The notes: a model not told the origin generated them from the letters alone. 64,000 nucleotides of DNA from DRYS01 sp964491605 (GCA_964491605.1 CAZBGY010000001.1:1-64000), one strand, 5' to 3'; numbered from the stretch's first letter, positions 34,899 to 43,787 are shown. Translations and numbers: made by a program.

Positions 34899-35831
34899 TC
34901 AACTTAGTTTTTTCTCCATGAAAATCTGATATGCTCTCACCAATACCGATTTAGCCGTAGCCACAACCTCCCTTGGATCCTGCCCCGCCTCAGGCCTCAC
35001 TTCGAAGCTTATAGCACCATTATAACCTATACCATATAGAACTTCCAGCAGCTTAGCTACATCTTGCTCATCGTTTATGGATCCTGGTCTATAGAATCCT
35101 GGATGCGTATCGTACAGCTTTCCATCTAAGTTTTTAGCGCAGCCTATATGGATATGACCTATGAGATCGCTATACTCCCTCAGCATTTCAGGCTTCTCAT
35201 CGAGGAGTGGACCGTGGCTTAGATCCCATAGCAACGCTACATTACTACATCTACCCCTAACTTTTCTTAAGACGTCTGCTGCATCCCTCAAGCTTCCTAT
35301 CAATCGTTTCCTATCCCATCTAGTATCAAAGCTCTCCAGTAATATGGTTATGCCATATTTCGACGCATAGGATGCGAGCTCTGCTAAGGTATCTGCCAGA
35401 GCTCCCATAGACTTATCGATTAAATCCTCGCTTGGATAGGGTCCGGAGCATAGAGCTAAATATTTAATACCTCTCTCACCAGCTACCCTCACCCTATCTT
35501 TCAAAACCTCTAAAGCTCTACCCCTCTCGGATTCATCTACAGATGATGGATTCACACCTTTAGCAAGTATATCTGGTTGAACCCCTACGGCAAAATCCAC
35601 TCTATGCCTATAATCCTCTAGGATTCTCCAATCATCATCGCTTACATCGTAGAGCTCTACGAGGTCGAAGAATCGATCTTCAAGTATAGGTTTCAGCTTC
35701 TCTGCGACACCCCTATTCGTCTTCTGAAGTTCTGGATAAACCATAAACCCTACTATCCCGATCTTCCACGGGAATCTAGAAATCAACTCTAAATCTTTCA
35801 CGCAGACTGACGTATAGAACATATGTTTCAC
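34899..35831 (-). CDS. Sugar phosphate isomerase/epimerase-like TIM-barrel protein
   Basis: 310 residues of the xylose-isomerase-like AP-endonuclease-2 fold. The metal and substrate ligands are suggested by FDLVELYDVSDDDW, KYLALCSGPYPSED, ITILLESFDTRWDRK (Glu), VALLWDLSHGP (Asp, His), IGHIHIGCAKN and AISFEVRPEAG (Glu). The reaction is not identifiable. It sits between ilvN and ilvC on the same strand (67 bp after ilvN, 11 bp before ilvC), so it is probably co-expressed with branched-chain synthesis. Nothing in that pathway obviously requires such an enzyme. Confidence 0.85.
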   Translation of the reverse strand: MKHMFYTSVCVKDLELISRFPWKIGIVGFMVYPELQKTNRGVAEKLKPILEDRFFDLVELYDVSDDDWRILEDYRHRVDFAVGVQPDILAKGVNPSSVDESERGRALEVLKDRVRVAGERGIKYLALCSGPYPSEDLIDKSMGALADTLAELASYASKYGITILLESFDTRWDRKRLIGSLRDAADVLRKVRGRCSNVALLWDLSHGPLLDEKPEMLREYSDLIGHIHIGCAKNLDGKLYDTHPGFYRPGSINDEQDVAKLLEVLYGIGYNGAISFEVRPEAGQDPREVVATAKSVLVRAYQIFMEKKLS

Positions 35832-35898
35832 CCTCCGCTCAACTATATCGCCGCTTAGAAGATAAATAAAAGTATATATGTAGAGCCTTTAGCAGCCC

Positions 35899-36387
35899 CT
35901 AGATCTTCTCCCCTCTAGCTAACGCGGTTATCCCTGTTCTAGCTAGCTCCTTTATCCCATACTGCTTCATAAGCTCTATGAAAGCGTTTATCTTATTGGG
36001 TCCACCAGTAACCTCTACTATCATACTATCCGGGACTACGTCGATAATTCTCCCACGGAATATCTGGGTATAACCTAGTATATCGCTTCTAGCTCTAGAA
36101 TCCGCTACATGGACTTTAACTAATAATAGCTCTCTAATCACGCTCTCCGATGGGTTGAGCTTAGATATCTTAACGACTTCCACGATCTTCTGCAGCTGTT
36201 TAGCTACTTGCTCCATCGTCGCTTCATCCCCTTCTACGACCATGGTTATCCTTGCTAAATCAGGATTCTCCGTAGCACCTACAGATATACTCGAAATGTT
36301 GAAGCCTCTACGCCTGATGAGATTCGCTATCTTGAATAGAACCCCAGGCTTATGCTCCACTATTGCGGCTATTATATGCTCGCCCAT
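35899..36387 (-). CDS. ilvN: Acetolactate synthase regulatory (small) subunit
   Basis: 162 residues. An N-terminal ACT domain (EHIIAAIVEHKPGVLFKIANLIRRRGFNI, then TMVVEGDE) and the family C-terminal domain (ELLLVKVHV, VEVTGGPNKINAFIELMKQYGIKELARTGITALARG) are present. It activates IlvB and confers valine feedback. It lies 7 bp after ilvB in the same operon. Confidence 0.95.
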   Translation of the reverse strand: MGEHIIAAIVEHKPGVLFKIANLIRRRGFNISSISVGATENPDLARITMVVEGDEATMEQVAKQLQKIVEVVKISKLNPSESVIRELLLVKVHVADSRARSDILGYTQIFRGRIIDVVPDSMIVEVTGGPNKINAFIELMKQYGIKELARTGITALARGEKI

Positions 36388-36394
36388 AGCCCTC

Positions 36395-38086
36395 CTATCT
36401 CCTCCACATCATATCCTTCAAAGATCCTCCAGGAGGTATCATCGGTAGCACATCCTCCTCGGGATCTATGAGTACATCTATCACGGTCGTAACATCGTTC
36501 TTCAAAGCTTTAGCGAAAGCCTCCTTGAAATCGCTTAAACTCTCTACTCTAACCCCATCCGCACCGTATGCTTCTGCGAGCTTCACGAAATCAGGTATCC
36601 TACCAAGATGTACATGGCTATACCTCCTACGGTAGAATAACCTTTGCCATTGCGCTACCATACCTAGCACACCGTTATTTAACACTACAACTGTTACAGG
36701 TATATCCTCAGTTACCGATGTAGCTAGATCCTGCTCGGTCATAAGGAAGCTTCCATCCCCAGCTAGATCTACGACTGGTAAATCTGGTCTAGCAATCTTC
36801 GCTCCTAACGCCGCTGGGAAGCCGAATCCCATCGTCCCTAAGCCTCCCGACGTTATATACCCACCCGGCATGAGCGCCTTGAAGTGTAGGTATGCCCACA
36901 TCTGATTCTGCCCGACCTCTGTCACCAGTATGGAGTTACGCGGCATAAGATTCCTCATCTCACGTATCACAGCTGGAGCTGTAAGCTTCCCGTCCTCGTA
37001 CTCTAAGTATTCCTTAGCCGCTTCTACCAACTCGTTTACACGTTTGATCCATTCAGATCTACGAACATTAGGTTTAGATGCGTAGCTAACTATCTCGTCG
37101 TATATGGCTTTCAAAGCTCTCTTAGCATCAGCTACGATAGGTATGTGAACCCTGATATTCTTGTTAATCTCGGCTGAATCTATATCTATGTGTATTATCT
37201 TGGCTTCAGGGCAGAAGCTATCGAATCTACCTGTAGTTCTGTCCGAGAATCTAACACCCACAGCAAGTATCACATCCGATTCGCATATAACCTTGTTAGC
37301 TACCCCCCCATGCATACCAACCCCCCCGATGCAGAGTGGGTGATCCTCAGGTACCGAGCCTTTACCCATAAGAGTCGTACCTATAGGTGCCTGTAAGAGC
37401 TCTGCTAAAGCTATCAGCTCCATATACGCTCCAGATAGCTTTACGCCTCCACCAGCTAAGATGAATGGCCTCTCAGCTTCTATGAGGAGTTTAACCGCTC
37501 TCTTAACCTGCAACGGATGAGGATCCAGCTTAGGATTATATCCTAAAAGCTTCACGCTCTCAGGGAACTCCATATCGGCTTCCATCTGCTGAACATCTCT
37601 AGGTAAATCTATAAGAACCGGTCCAGGTCTACCAGTGGACGCTATGTAGAAAGCCTCCTTAACGATCCTAGGTATATCCCCTGCGCTTCTAGGCTGGAAG
37701 CAATGCTTCGTTATAGGTGTCATTATACCTACTATATCTGCTTCTTGGAATGCATCTCTACCTATCATACTCGTAGGAACCTGTCCTGTAATAGCTAACA
37801 CGGGTGAGGAATCCATGTACGCGGTAGCTATACCTGTCGTCAGGTTAGTCGCACCTGGACCTGATGTAGCCATACAGACTCCAACCCTACCGCTAGCTCT
37901 AGCATATCCATCAGCCATATGGGCGGCGCACTGCTCATGCCTAACTAGGATATGTCTTAGATCCGCTTCATCGTATAGTGCATCGTAGACTGGTAGTATA
38001 GCTCCTCCAGGTAGACCGAATATCACCTTCACCCCCTCTCTCTTAAAAGATTCTATCAGAGCTTTAGCGCCTGTCATCCTAGCCAT
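36395..38086 (-). CDS. ilvB: Acetolactate synthase catalytic (large) subunit
   Basis: 563 residues, a thiamine-diphosphate enzyme: VIFGLPGGAILPVYDAL, the catalytic Glu in LVRHEQCAAHMADGYARASG (about 51), FAD/TPP central domain (LGTMGFGFPAALGAKIA), and the ThDP motif GDGSFLMTEQDLATSVTEDIPVTVVVLNN (about 435-463). It joins two pyruvates to acetolactate, or pyruvate and 2-oxobutyrate. The start overlaps the leuA end by 8 bp. Confidence 0.97.
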   Translation of the reverse strand: MARMTGAKALIESFKREGVKVIFGLPGGAILPVYDALYDEADLRHILVRHEQCAAHMADGYARASGRVGVCMATSGPGATNLTTGIATAYMDSSPVLAITGQVPTSMIGRDAFQEADIVGIMTPITKHCFQPRSAGDIPRIVKEAFYIASTGRPGPVLIDLPRDVQQMEADMEFPESVKLLGYNPKLDPHPLQVKRAVKLLIEAERPFILAGGGVKLSGAYMELIALAELLQAPIGTTLMGKGSVPEDHPLCIGGVGMHGGVANKVICESDVILAVGVRFSDRTTGRFDSFCPEAKIIHIDIDSAEINKNIRVHIPIVADAKRALKAIYDEIVSYASKPNVRRSEWIKRVNELVEAAKEYLEYEDGKLTAPAVIREMRNLMPRNSILVTEVGQNQMWAYLHFKALMPGGYITSGGLGTMGFGFPAALGAKIARPDLPVVDLAGDGSFLMTEQDLATSVTEDIPVTVVVLNNGVLGMVAQWQRLFYRRRYSHVHLGRIPDFVKLAEAYGADGVRVESLSDFKEAFAKALKNDVTTVIDVLIDPEEDVLPMIPPGGSLKDMMWRR

Positions 38087-39587
38087 TACCTACACCTCCC
38101 AGTAGAAGGTTAGCTCCCTCTAATAACGCCTCTATACTCGCGATAACTATATCCTCACGAGCGCTGTAGGACGTAACGGTTCTATCACCCTTACTAAGTA
38201 CGACCGATACCTCTACTATAGCATCGGTTCCACCGCTGATCGCTTCAACTTCATACCTATCCAGTTTTATAGGTTCGAGTAAGTTTAGAGCAGCTTTAGC
38301 AGCGTTCATAGCTGCATCCACAGGACCTACGCCTATCGCAGCGGCTTGAACAACCCTATCCTTAAACCTAAGCTTAATAGAAGCTGTAGGCGTGATCTTA
38401 TCGCCTGTAACGACTACTAGCTCTTCGAGTGTTACGAATCTAGCCTTAGGTATACCCATAACGTTTTCAGCTATAACCCTTAGATCAGTATCTGTAACCT
38501 TCCTACCTTTATCACCCATAGTTTTAACCCGCTGGAATATTTCTTCAAGCTGCTCCTTAGTCGGGTTTAACCCCATATCCTTCAATATAGCTTCTATCCC
38601 ATGTCTACCTGCATGCTTACCGGCTACAAGCCTCCTACGCCTACCTACAATCTCTGGGGGTATAGGCTCATAGGTTAACGGATTCTTAAGTATGCCATGC
38701 GTATGTATACCTGATTCATGTGTGAAGGCGTTATCCCCTACTATAGCTTTATTCGGAGGTATCGATACACCGGTAATCCTTGATACAAGCTGGGATACCT
38801 CGTATATCTTAGCTAGATTCAGCTTTACCTCGTATCCGTATAGTATTTTTAGTGTTACTGCTATTTCTTCTAGTGCTGCGTTTCCAGCTCTCTCACCTAG
38901 ACCGTTCACCGTTGCATGAACCTGCCTAGCACCAGCCTCCACAGCTGCGATACTATTAGCGACGGCTAAACCGAAATCATCATGACAATGAACGCTTACG
39001 ATCTTCTCAGGGAATCTCCCAGCGATATTTGAGAATAGCTTATACGCTTTACTAGGTGTCAATACGCCGACAGTATCGCAGATACATAGCCTATCCGCTC
39101 CGTTATTAACACCCTTCCTGAAGAATTCCTCTAGGAATGCTTCATCACTCCTACTAGCATCTTCAGCCGAAAGCTCGACTATCAAACCGTAGCTTTTAGC
39201 ATACCTTACACACTTCTCCACTATAGATAAGACATCTTCCCTACTTTTACCAAGCTTATACCTGATATGTAGATCCGATGAAGGTATTACTAGATGGATG
39301 CTCTTACACCCAGCTTTAGCTACAGAATCTATATCTGCGATTACACCCCTACCCATACCGCATACTTCTGCTTTCAATCCTTGATCAGCTATCATCTTAG
39401 CTGCTGAAAATTCGCCTTCAGATGCAGCTGGGAATCCTACTTCTATGACATCTACGTTAAGCTCATCCAACGCTAACGCTATCTTAAGTTTCTCCTCTGG
39501 TTTCAAAGAGACGCCAGGGGTTTGCTCACCATCCCTAAGCGTAGTATCTAGAAACCTTAAAGGCTCGTTAGAAGTCTTCGATAAAAT
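38079..39587 (-). CDS. leuA: 2-isopropylmalate synthase (or citramalate synthase), no standard start codon
   Basis: DRE-TIM metallolyase plus LeuA regulatory domain, about 502 residues. The catalytic start FLDTTLRDGEQTPGVSL lies upstream of the first in-frame TTG (39506), so the true start must be earlier, yet no ATG, GTG or TTG occurs before the in-frame TGA at 39633-39635. ATT at 39585-39587, preceded by GGGGTG, gives a normal N-terminus. Later motifs are VSVHCHDDFGLAVANS, HATVNGLGERAGN and FTHESGIHTHG. It condenses acetyl-CoA with 2-oxoisovalerate (LeuA) or pyruvate (CimA). A one-base error in the T4 run at 39583-39586, linking to a GTG at 39596, is the alternative. Confidence 0.88.
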   Translation of the reverse strand: MLSKTSNEPLRFLDTTLRDGEQTPGVSLKPEEKLKIALALDELNVDVIEVGFPAASEGEFSAAKMIADQGLKAEVCGMGRGVIADIDSVAKAGCKSIHLVIPSSDLHIRYKLGKSREDVLSIVEKCVRYAKSYGLIVELSAEDASRSDEAFLEEFFRKGVNNGADRLCICDTVGVLTPSKAYKLFSNIAGRFPEKIVSVHCHDDFGLAVANSIAAVEAGARQVHATVNGLGERAGNAALEEIAVTLKILYGYEVKLNLAKIYEVSQLVSRITGVSIPPNKAIVGDNAFTHESGIHTHGILKNPLTYEPIPPEIVGRRRRLVAGKHAGRHGIEAILKDMGLNPTKEQLEEIFQRVKTMGDKGRKVTDTDLRVIAENVMGIPKARFVTLEELVVVTGDKITPTASIKLRFKDRVVQAAAIGVGPVDAAMNAAKAALNLLEPIKLDRYEVEAISGGTDAIVEVSVVLSKGDRTVTSYSAREDIVIASIEALLEGANLLLGGVGNG

Positions 39588-39640
39588 AACACCCCACGAT
39601 AAATGATCCCCCCAACGAGGAAGAAGATAACATCATAACG

Positions 39641-39654
39641 CTAGATAAAAATGT
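39641..39654 (-). promoter_or_regulatory. TATA box of the leuA-ilv operon
   Basis: ACATTTTTATCTAG on the minus strand lies about 60 bp before the proposed ATT start and would place transcription start near 39622. That is downstream of the in-frame stop at 39633, which limits the candidate start codons. Confidence 0.4.
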
Positions 39655-39806
39655 TTTGGTTTAGGTCTAGATGTGATGTATAAATCTCATCGTATCTGCT
39701 GTCCATGTTCATCCGTCTCTACAACCATATTCTTCTAACTAGCCAGTCGACGTTAGGCATAATAATGCTTAAATCCTGACTGCAGCTTGAAAATTGGCTT
39801 TTAGGT

Positions 39807-40145
39807 GTGGATAATATGGGTGTAGTATCTATAGAGGATTTTAATAAACTGGATATAAGGGTTGGATACGTTATCGACGCCGAGAGAATCCCCGGTAGGA
39901 GTAGGATAATTAAACTTAAGGTGGATATCGGCGGAGGAGAGATTCGTACGATCGTAGCTGGTGGAGGGGAATACTACAACCCTGAATGGTTTAAAGGTAA
40001 GCTTCTAATAATACTCGTAAACTTGGAGCCTAAGAAGATTGCTGGTGTCGAATCTAGAGGTATGGCTCTAGCCGCGATGATCGATAATAAACCTATATGG
40101 CTTACAACCTTCGAGCCTGTTCCACCGGGATCGAAGATACTATAG
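39807..40145 (+). CDS. tRNA-binding (EMAP/CsaA-like) domain protein
   Basis: 112 residues forming one OB-fold tRNA-binding domain of the type found at the C-terminus of methionyl-tRNA synthetase and in CsaA/Trbp111: FNKLDIRVGYVIDAERIPG, KLKVDIGGGEIRTIVAGGGEYY, LIILVNLEPKKIAGVESRGMALAA. It could be the free beta subunit of MetRS or a tRNA chaperone. It starts with GTG at 39807 or ATG at 39816. It converges with the next gene, overlapping by 6 bp. Confidence 0.88.
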   Translation: MDNMGVVSIEDFNKLDIRVGYVIDAERIPGRSRIIKLKVDIGGGEIRTIVAGGGEYYNPEWFKGKLLIILVNLEPKKIAGVESRGMALAAMIDNKPIWLTTFEPVPPGSKIL

Positions 40146-40646
40146 ATATCCCTTCAACCATTTATCCCTTAAAGCCTTCCATCCAGTCTTTGCGTATCTA
40201 ACACGTGTAAATGGATCCTCTAATACCCATTCGATAAGCTTATGGAACCTCGTAGATCCTGAGGTTAATGTAAGCTTAGACAGATCTACTCCATACCTCT
40301 CTAACGTTTTAAGGTATGCTTCTTCAGCTATAATCTGCGTTTCGCCTGTTATCTTCGAAGATTCAACCCTATATCCATCTTCTCTAAGTCTAGCTCTAAC
40401 CTTAGATAGCACGTAGCCTCTACAAACTCTTATCAACTCATGCTTCGAAGCTCTTAATACGTTCAACCCGGCTGCGGCTATCCTATAAGCTTCATCCAAA
40501 TAGCTTCTACGCTTAAATTCATCTTCCTGAAACAGTCGTAACGGGATTTCACCTATATACTTCTCCCCTGTTTCAATCCTCCTCAAAACTATAACGCATC
40601 CCCCTACGGGATCACCCCATCCAGCATCATCTATCTCTATCGTCAG
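40140..40646 (-). CDS. Conserved archaeal protein, RNase H-like N-terminus, CTG start proposed
   Basis: The recognised frame opens with a TTG at 40586, but coding clearly continues upstream: TIEIDDAGWGDPVGGCVIVL, which has the acidic strand pattern of an RNase H/RNase HII-like fold. It reaches a CTG at 40644-40646 before an in-frame TAA at 40662-40664; no ATG, GTG or TTG is available. GGAGG lies about 10 bp upstream of the CTG and TATTATATAC lies at 40671-40680. From CTG the protein has 168 residues; the rest is helical and basic (RGYVLSKVRARLREDGY; ITGETQIIAEEAYLKTLERYGV). The exact function is unknown to me. Confidence 0.65.
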   Translation of the reverse strand: MTIEIDDAGWGDPVGGCVIVLRRIETGEKYIGEIPLRLFQEDEFKRRSYLDEAYRIAAAGLNVLRASKHELIRVCRGYVLSKVRARLREDGYRVESSKITGETQIIAEEAYLKTLERYGVDLSKLTLTSGSTRFHKLIEWVLEDPFTRVRYAKTGWKALRDKWLKGYL

Positions 40647-40727
40647 CTTACCCTCGCCTCCTTAAACTTGGTATATAATAGTATGCTATGGTGCATACGC
40701 GATACCAACCTATACTCAAGATTGATC

Positions 40728-40738
40728 GCTATAAAAGA
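40728..40738 (+). promoter_or_regulatory. TATA box upstream of the amber-split small frame
   Basis: CGCTATAAAAG is a strong TATA match about 50 bp before the ATG triplet run at 40780-40788 and about 200 bp before the uronate isomerase-like gene. It would start a transcript near 40760. Confidence 0.5.
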
Positions 40739-40779
40739 CGGCTATACCTCTATATCTATCTTAACCGTCGGATAGTCGG

Positions 40780-40938
40780 ATGATGATGTACACGATTTAG
40801 GAGAATAATATAATTCCGTATATCACTATCCATAGGTTGCTTAACCTAGCTAGGAAGACTACGGTCGATGTATTTCAGGAAAGCTTAATCTATATAGTCG
40901 ATGCGATTTTACCTTTAAGAGGTGTGTTCGCGGTTTGA
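40780..40938 (+). CDS. Small 53-codon frame with in-frame TAG, coupled to the next gene
   Basis: From three consecutive ATGs at 40780 the frame reads MMMYTI, a TAG at 40798-40800, then continues open for 45 codons (ENNIIPYITIHRLLNLARK.. to ..RGVFAV) and ends in a TGA that overlaps the next gene's TTG start (TTGA at 40935-40938). The overlap and the SD-like AGGAG at 40799-40803 suggest that the second part is translated, perhaps from ATA 40810 or ATT 40813, or by amber readthrough. It may equally be a decayed gene or an untranslated leader. It is not recognisable by family. Confidence 0.35.
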
Positions 40939-42176
40939 GCTTAGATGATATAGTCGGTGGGATGCCTCTAGTAGATGTGCATACTCATATAGACTTCAGG
41001 AATCCTACAGCTTCAGATCCATCTCAGATATTGCTCTACCACTATATAGCTACCGAGCTTAGATCTGTAGGGATACCCGTCGAGGATATTCGAGCTAGGA
41101 GTAGGGATCCGGTAGGGGATCTCATCGGATACTTCAAGCTTATAAGAAATACGGCTACATACTGGTGTCTCAAACGTATATTATCCGATCTATATGGTTT
41201 CGATTCAGATCTTGAACCAAGCGGCTGGGCTGAGCTTAGAGAGGATATGGTTTCAAGATCCTCCGATCCGACCTGGGCTCGTAAGGTTTGGGAGAAATCG
41301 AGGGTGGATAGGATATTTCTAACGATAAACCCGTTAGTAGAGGTTAAACCTGAATTCGATAGAAGGATGTATGTAGCTTCGCTTAGACTTGACCCGCTCG
41401 TAGGAGGCTTATCTAAGGAATCCATAGATCAGCTCGAGAAGATATCTGGAAGCTCAGCGTCGGATTTAGAGAGGTTTAAAGAGCTTCTCGCAGATAGGTT
41501 TAAAGCGTTCGATGGGATGGCTGTAACAGCCGCTATATCCTTCCAAAGCTTCGAAACCTATAGGCTAGCACATGAGGCTCTGGCAGATGAAGCTTACGCT
41601 AAGCTTTACTCAGATAGACCTCTATCAGGTGTGGAGAGGGTTCATCTAAGATCTGCGGCTCTATCAGCCGTACTAGATTTATGCCGTGAATACAGGCTTC
41701 CGATACAGATAATGATCGGGGTTGTGAGGGATCTACCTGGAGCTTCACCTCCGGATCTAGCTGTATGCTTCAGACAGAAAGGTCTGCTATCGCTATGTAG
41801 ATTCTTCCATCATTATAGGGATGTAGATTTCCACCTCATCTCAGCGTATAGGTTTCAATCCCATGAGCTTACGGTTATAGCTAAAAACTATCCGAACGTC
41901 TATCTCACAGGGTATTGGTGGTACTGCTTCTTCCCTGAAAGCATAATGCAACATCTACTAGAGCGTTTACAGCTTATACCTATGGGTAAGATATGTGGGT
42001 TCTTCAGCGATGCGTACGTACTGGAATGGATCTATGGAAAAGCAGCTCTTACACGGAAGATGATAGCTGAAGTCTTAAACTATATGGTCGATAAAGGCTT
42101 CTATACAAAGGATCTAGCCGAGGAGATAGCAGTATCCCTGCTTGCAGGGAACGCTAAGCGTCTATTTAAACTATAG
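40935..42176 (+). CDS. Uronate isomerase-like amidohydrolase-superfamily protein
   Basis: 413 residues of the amidohydrolase superfamily, nearest to glucuronate (uronate) isomerase and relatives: metal-binding VDVHTHIDF at residues 13-21, FHLISAYRFQSHELTVIAKNYPNVYLTGYWWY about 300-331, GKICGFFSDAYVLEWIYGKA (Asp ligand) about 350, and the typical end EIAVSLLAGNAKRLFKL. The substrate may be a uronate or related sugar acid. It begins with TTG at the end of the small frame before it. Confidence 0.75.
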   Translation: MSLDDIVGGMPLVDVHTHIDFRNPTASDPSQILLYHYIATELRSVGIPVEDIRARSRDPVGDLIGYFKLIRNTATYWCLKRILSDLYGFDSDLEPSGWAELREDMVSRSSDPTWARKVWEKSRVDRIFLTINPLVEVKPEFDRRMYVASLRLDPLVGGLSKESIDQLEKISGSSASDLERFKELLADRFKAFDGMAVTAAISFQSFETYRLAHEALADEAYAKLYSDRPLSGVERVHLRSAALSAVLDLCREYRLPIQIMIGVVRDLPGASPPDLAVCFRQKGLLSLCRFFHHYRDVDFHLISAYRFQSHELTVIAKNYPNVYLTGYWWYCFFPESIMQHLLERLQLIPMGKICGFFSDAYVLEWIYGKAALTRKMIAEVLNYMVDKGFYTKDLAEEIAVSLLAGNAKRLFKL

Positions 42177-42189
42177 ATGAGGTCGTCGC

Positions 42190-42816
42190 CTAGATTTCTA
42201 TAGACTCACCTATGGATAGCACTTTAACCCTGTAACCTCTAGCCTCAGCTTTTCTTCTAAACGATTCTGGATCCGCTTTTATCTCTGGGAATGTATTGAA
42301 GTGCATAGGTATCGTAAGCTTAGGTTTAATCCTATCTAGAGCTTCGACGGCTTCATCAACATTCATAGTGTACGTTCCACCTATAGGTATCAAAGCTAAA
42401 TCCACCTCTACGCTTAACGGTTTTACAGCATCTAGATACGTATCACCGAGGTGGAGCAGCCTCACGCTACCATACTCTACTAGGTACGCTATAGGATATC
42501 TACTCTGAGGATGGCTAGCATTCAAAGCAGTAACTTTCACACCGTTTAGATCCATAACCTCACCGGATCGAATAACCCTAACACCAGGATAGCTAACCGA
42601 TGGAGGCCCGACTATAATCTTAGGCTTAACCTTAGAGAGGAAATCCGTATCTGCATGATCGAAATGCTCATGTGTGAGAAGTACTATATCTGGTCTACCT
42701 TCATACTTAGGTGCAAGCCTATTACCTTTGAAGTATGGATCTATTAGTACGGTCTTTCCGTTAGAAATCTCGAAGCATGCATGACTAAGCCACCTAACAC
42801 GCATAACCCTTAACAC
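42190..42816 (-). CDS. Metallo-beta-lactamase-fold hydrolase, UPF0173-like
   Basis: 208 residues. The signature LLTHEHFDHADTDFL (about 46-60) carries the HxHxDH zinc motif; WLSHACFEI near the N-terminus, HLGDTYLDAV and IPMHFNTFPEI follow the UPF0173 pattern. The physiological substrate is unknown; relatives include L-ascorbate-6-phosphate lactonase-like enzymes. It converges with the uronate isomerase-like gene 13 bp away. Confidence 0.9.
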   Translation of the reverse strand: MLRVMRVRWLSHACFEISNGKTVLIDPYFKGNRLAPKYEGRPDIVLLTHEHFDHADTDFLSKVKPKIIVGPPSVSYPGVRVIRSGEVMDLNGVKVTALNASHPQSRYPIAYLVEYGSVRLLHLGDTYLDAVKPLSVEVDLALIPIGGTYTMNVDEAVEALDRIKPKLTIPMHFNTFPEIKADPESFRRKAEARGYRVKVLSIGESIEI

Positions 42817-42885
42817 CCTAGATATAGCTGCTACAATCTACGTTAAATATTTATCTTGATCTCTCGAGTAGTAGATCCTAGGAGA

Positions 42886-42960
42886 GGGGCCGTAGTCCAG
42901 CTAGGTCAGGATACGCGGCTTGGGCCCGCGTGGTCGCCGGTTCAAATCCGGCCGGCCCCA
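42886..42960 (+). tRNA. tRNA-Pro(TGG)
   Basis: 75 nt: acceptor GGGGCCG/CGGCCCC with discriminator A, anticodon stem CGCGG/CCGCG, loop CTTGGGC (anticodon TGG), T arm GCCGG-TTCAAAT-CCGGC. CCA is not encoded. A TATA-like TTAAATATTTAT lies at about 42843-42854. Confidence 0.95.
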
Positions 42961-43040
42961 TATATCGATCGTATCCCCCTGTTAGCTACCGGTATATCAT
43001 CGAGATATCGTAATCTTAGTTTATATAGTACCGATTACCC

Positions 43041-43787
43041 ATGTTTTACTATGGATTGAAAGCTATAGAAGTATCAGATTTAGTGAAGATTTACGATGAT
43101 GGTACGGTAGCTTTAGATGGTTTAACGTTCACGGTTGAACCTGGTGAGATCTACGGTTTAATAGGTCCTAATGGAGCTGGTAAGACTACCACCCTAAGGA
43201 TAATAGCTACTCTGCTTAAGCCTACCTCCGGTCTTGTTAAAGTTTTAGGATTTGATGTAGTAGACCAAGCCGAGGAGGTTAGACGTATCATAAGCTATCT
43301 ACCGGAGGAAGCTGGCGTGTACGGTAACCTTACAGGCTACGAGTATCTAAGCTTCGTAGCAAGCTTATACGCTAGAAACGAGGATGAAGCTAAGGCTATG
43401 ATCGATGAAGCTCTCGAGGTATCCGGTTTAGGCTCTAGGATTAGGGATAGGGTTAAAAGCTATAGTAAGGGTATGCTTCGTAGACTTCAAGTTGCTAGGA
43501 CCCTGATGGTTAAACCTAAGCTGGCTATCCTCGATGAACCTACAAGCGGTTTAGATGTGTATCATGCACACTATGTAAGGAGATGTATACGGAGGTATGT
43601 CGATGAATACGGGTTAACCGTACTTATCTCAAGTCACAATATGCTTGAGATAGAATATCTATGCGATCGCGTACTACTCATACATAAGGGTAGAGGTGTG
43701 GATGAAGATTCACCTAGATCGTTGAAGGATAGATATGCGTCCAGCAATATGGAGGAGGTCTTCCTTAAAGCGGTTGGGTTGATATGA
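43041..43787 (+). CDS. ABC transporter ATP-binding protein (DrrA/NatA type)
   Basis: 248 residues with Walker A GPNGAGKTT (about 38-46), signature YSKGMLRRLQVARTL (about 134-148) in place of LSGGQ, Walker B PKLAILDEPTSGLD, and switch His in ISSHNMLE. It pairs with the following membrane subunit (4-bp overlap) as an ABC-2 exporter for an unknown substrate. The start may be ATG 43041 or the TTG at 43056 (MKAIEVSDLVKIY), because a TATA-like GTTTATATAG lies at 43019-43028. Confidence 0.94.
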   Translation: MFYYGLKAIEVSDLVKIYDDGTVALDGLTFTVEPGEIYGLIGPNGAGKTTTLRIIATLLKPTSGLVKVLGFDVVDQAEEVRRIISYLPEEAGVYGNLTGYEYLSFVASLYARNEDEAKAMIDEALEVSGLGSRIRDRVKSYSKGMLRRLQVARTLMVKPKLAILDEPTSGLDVYHAHYVRRCIRRYVDEYGLTVLISSHNMLEIEYLCDRVLLIHKGRGVDEDSPRSLKDRYASSNMEEVFLKAVGLI

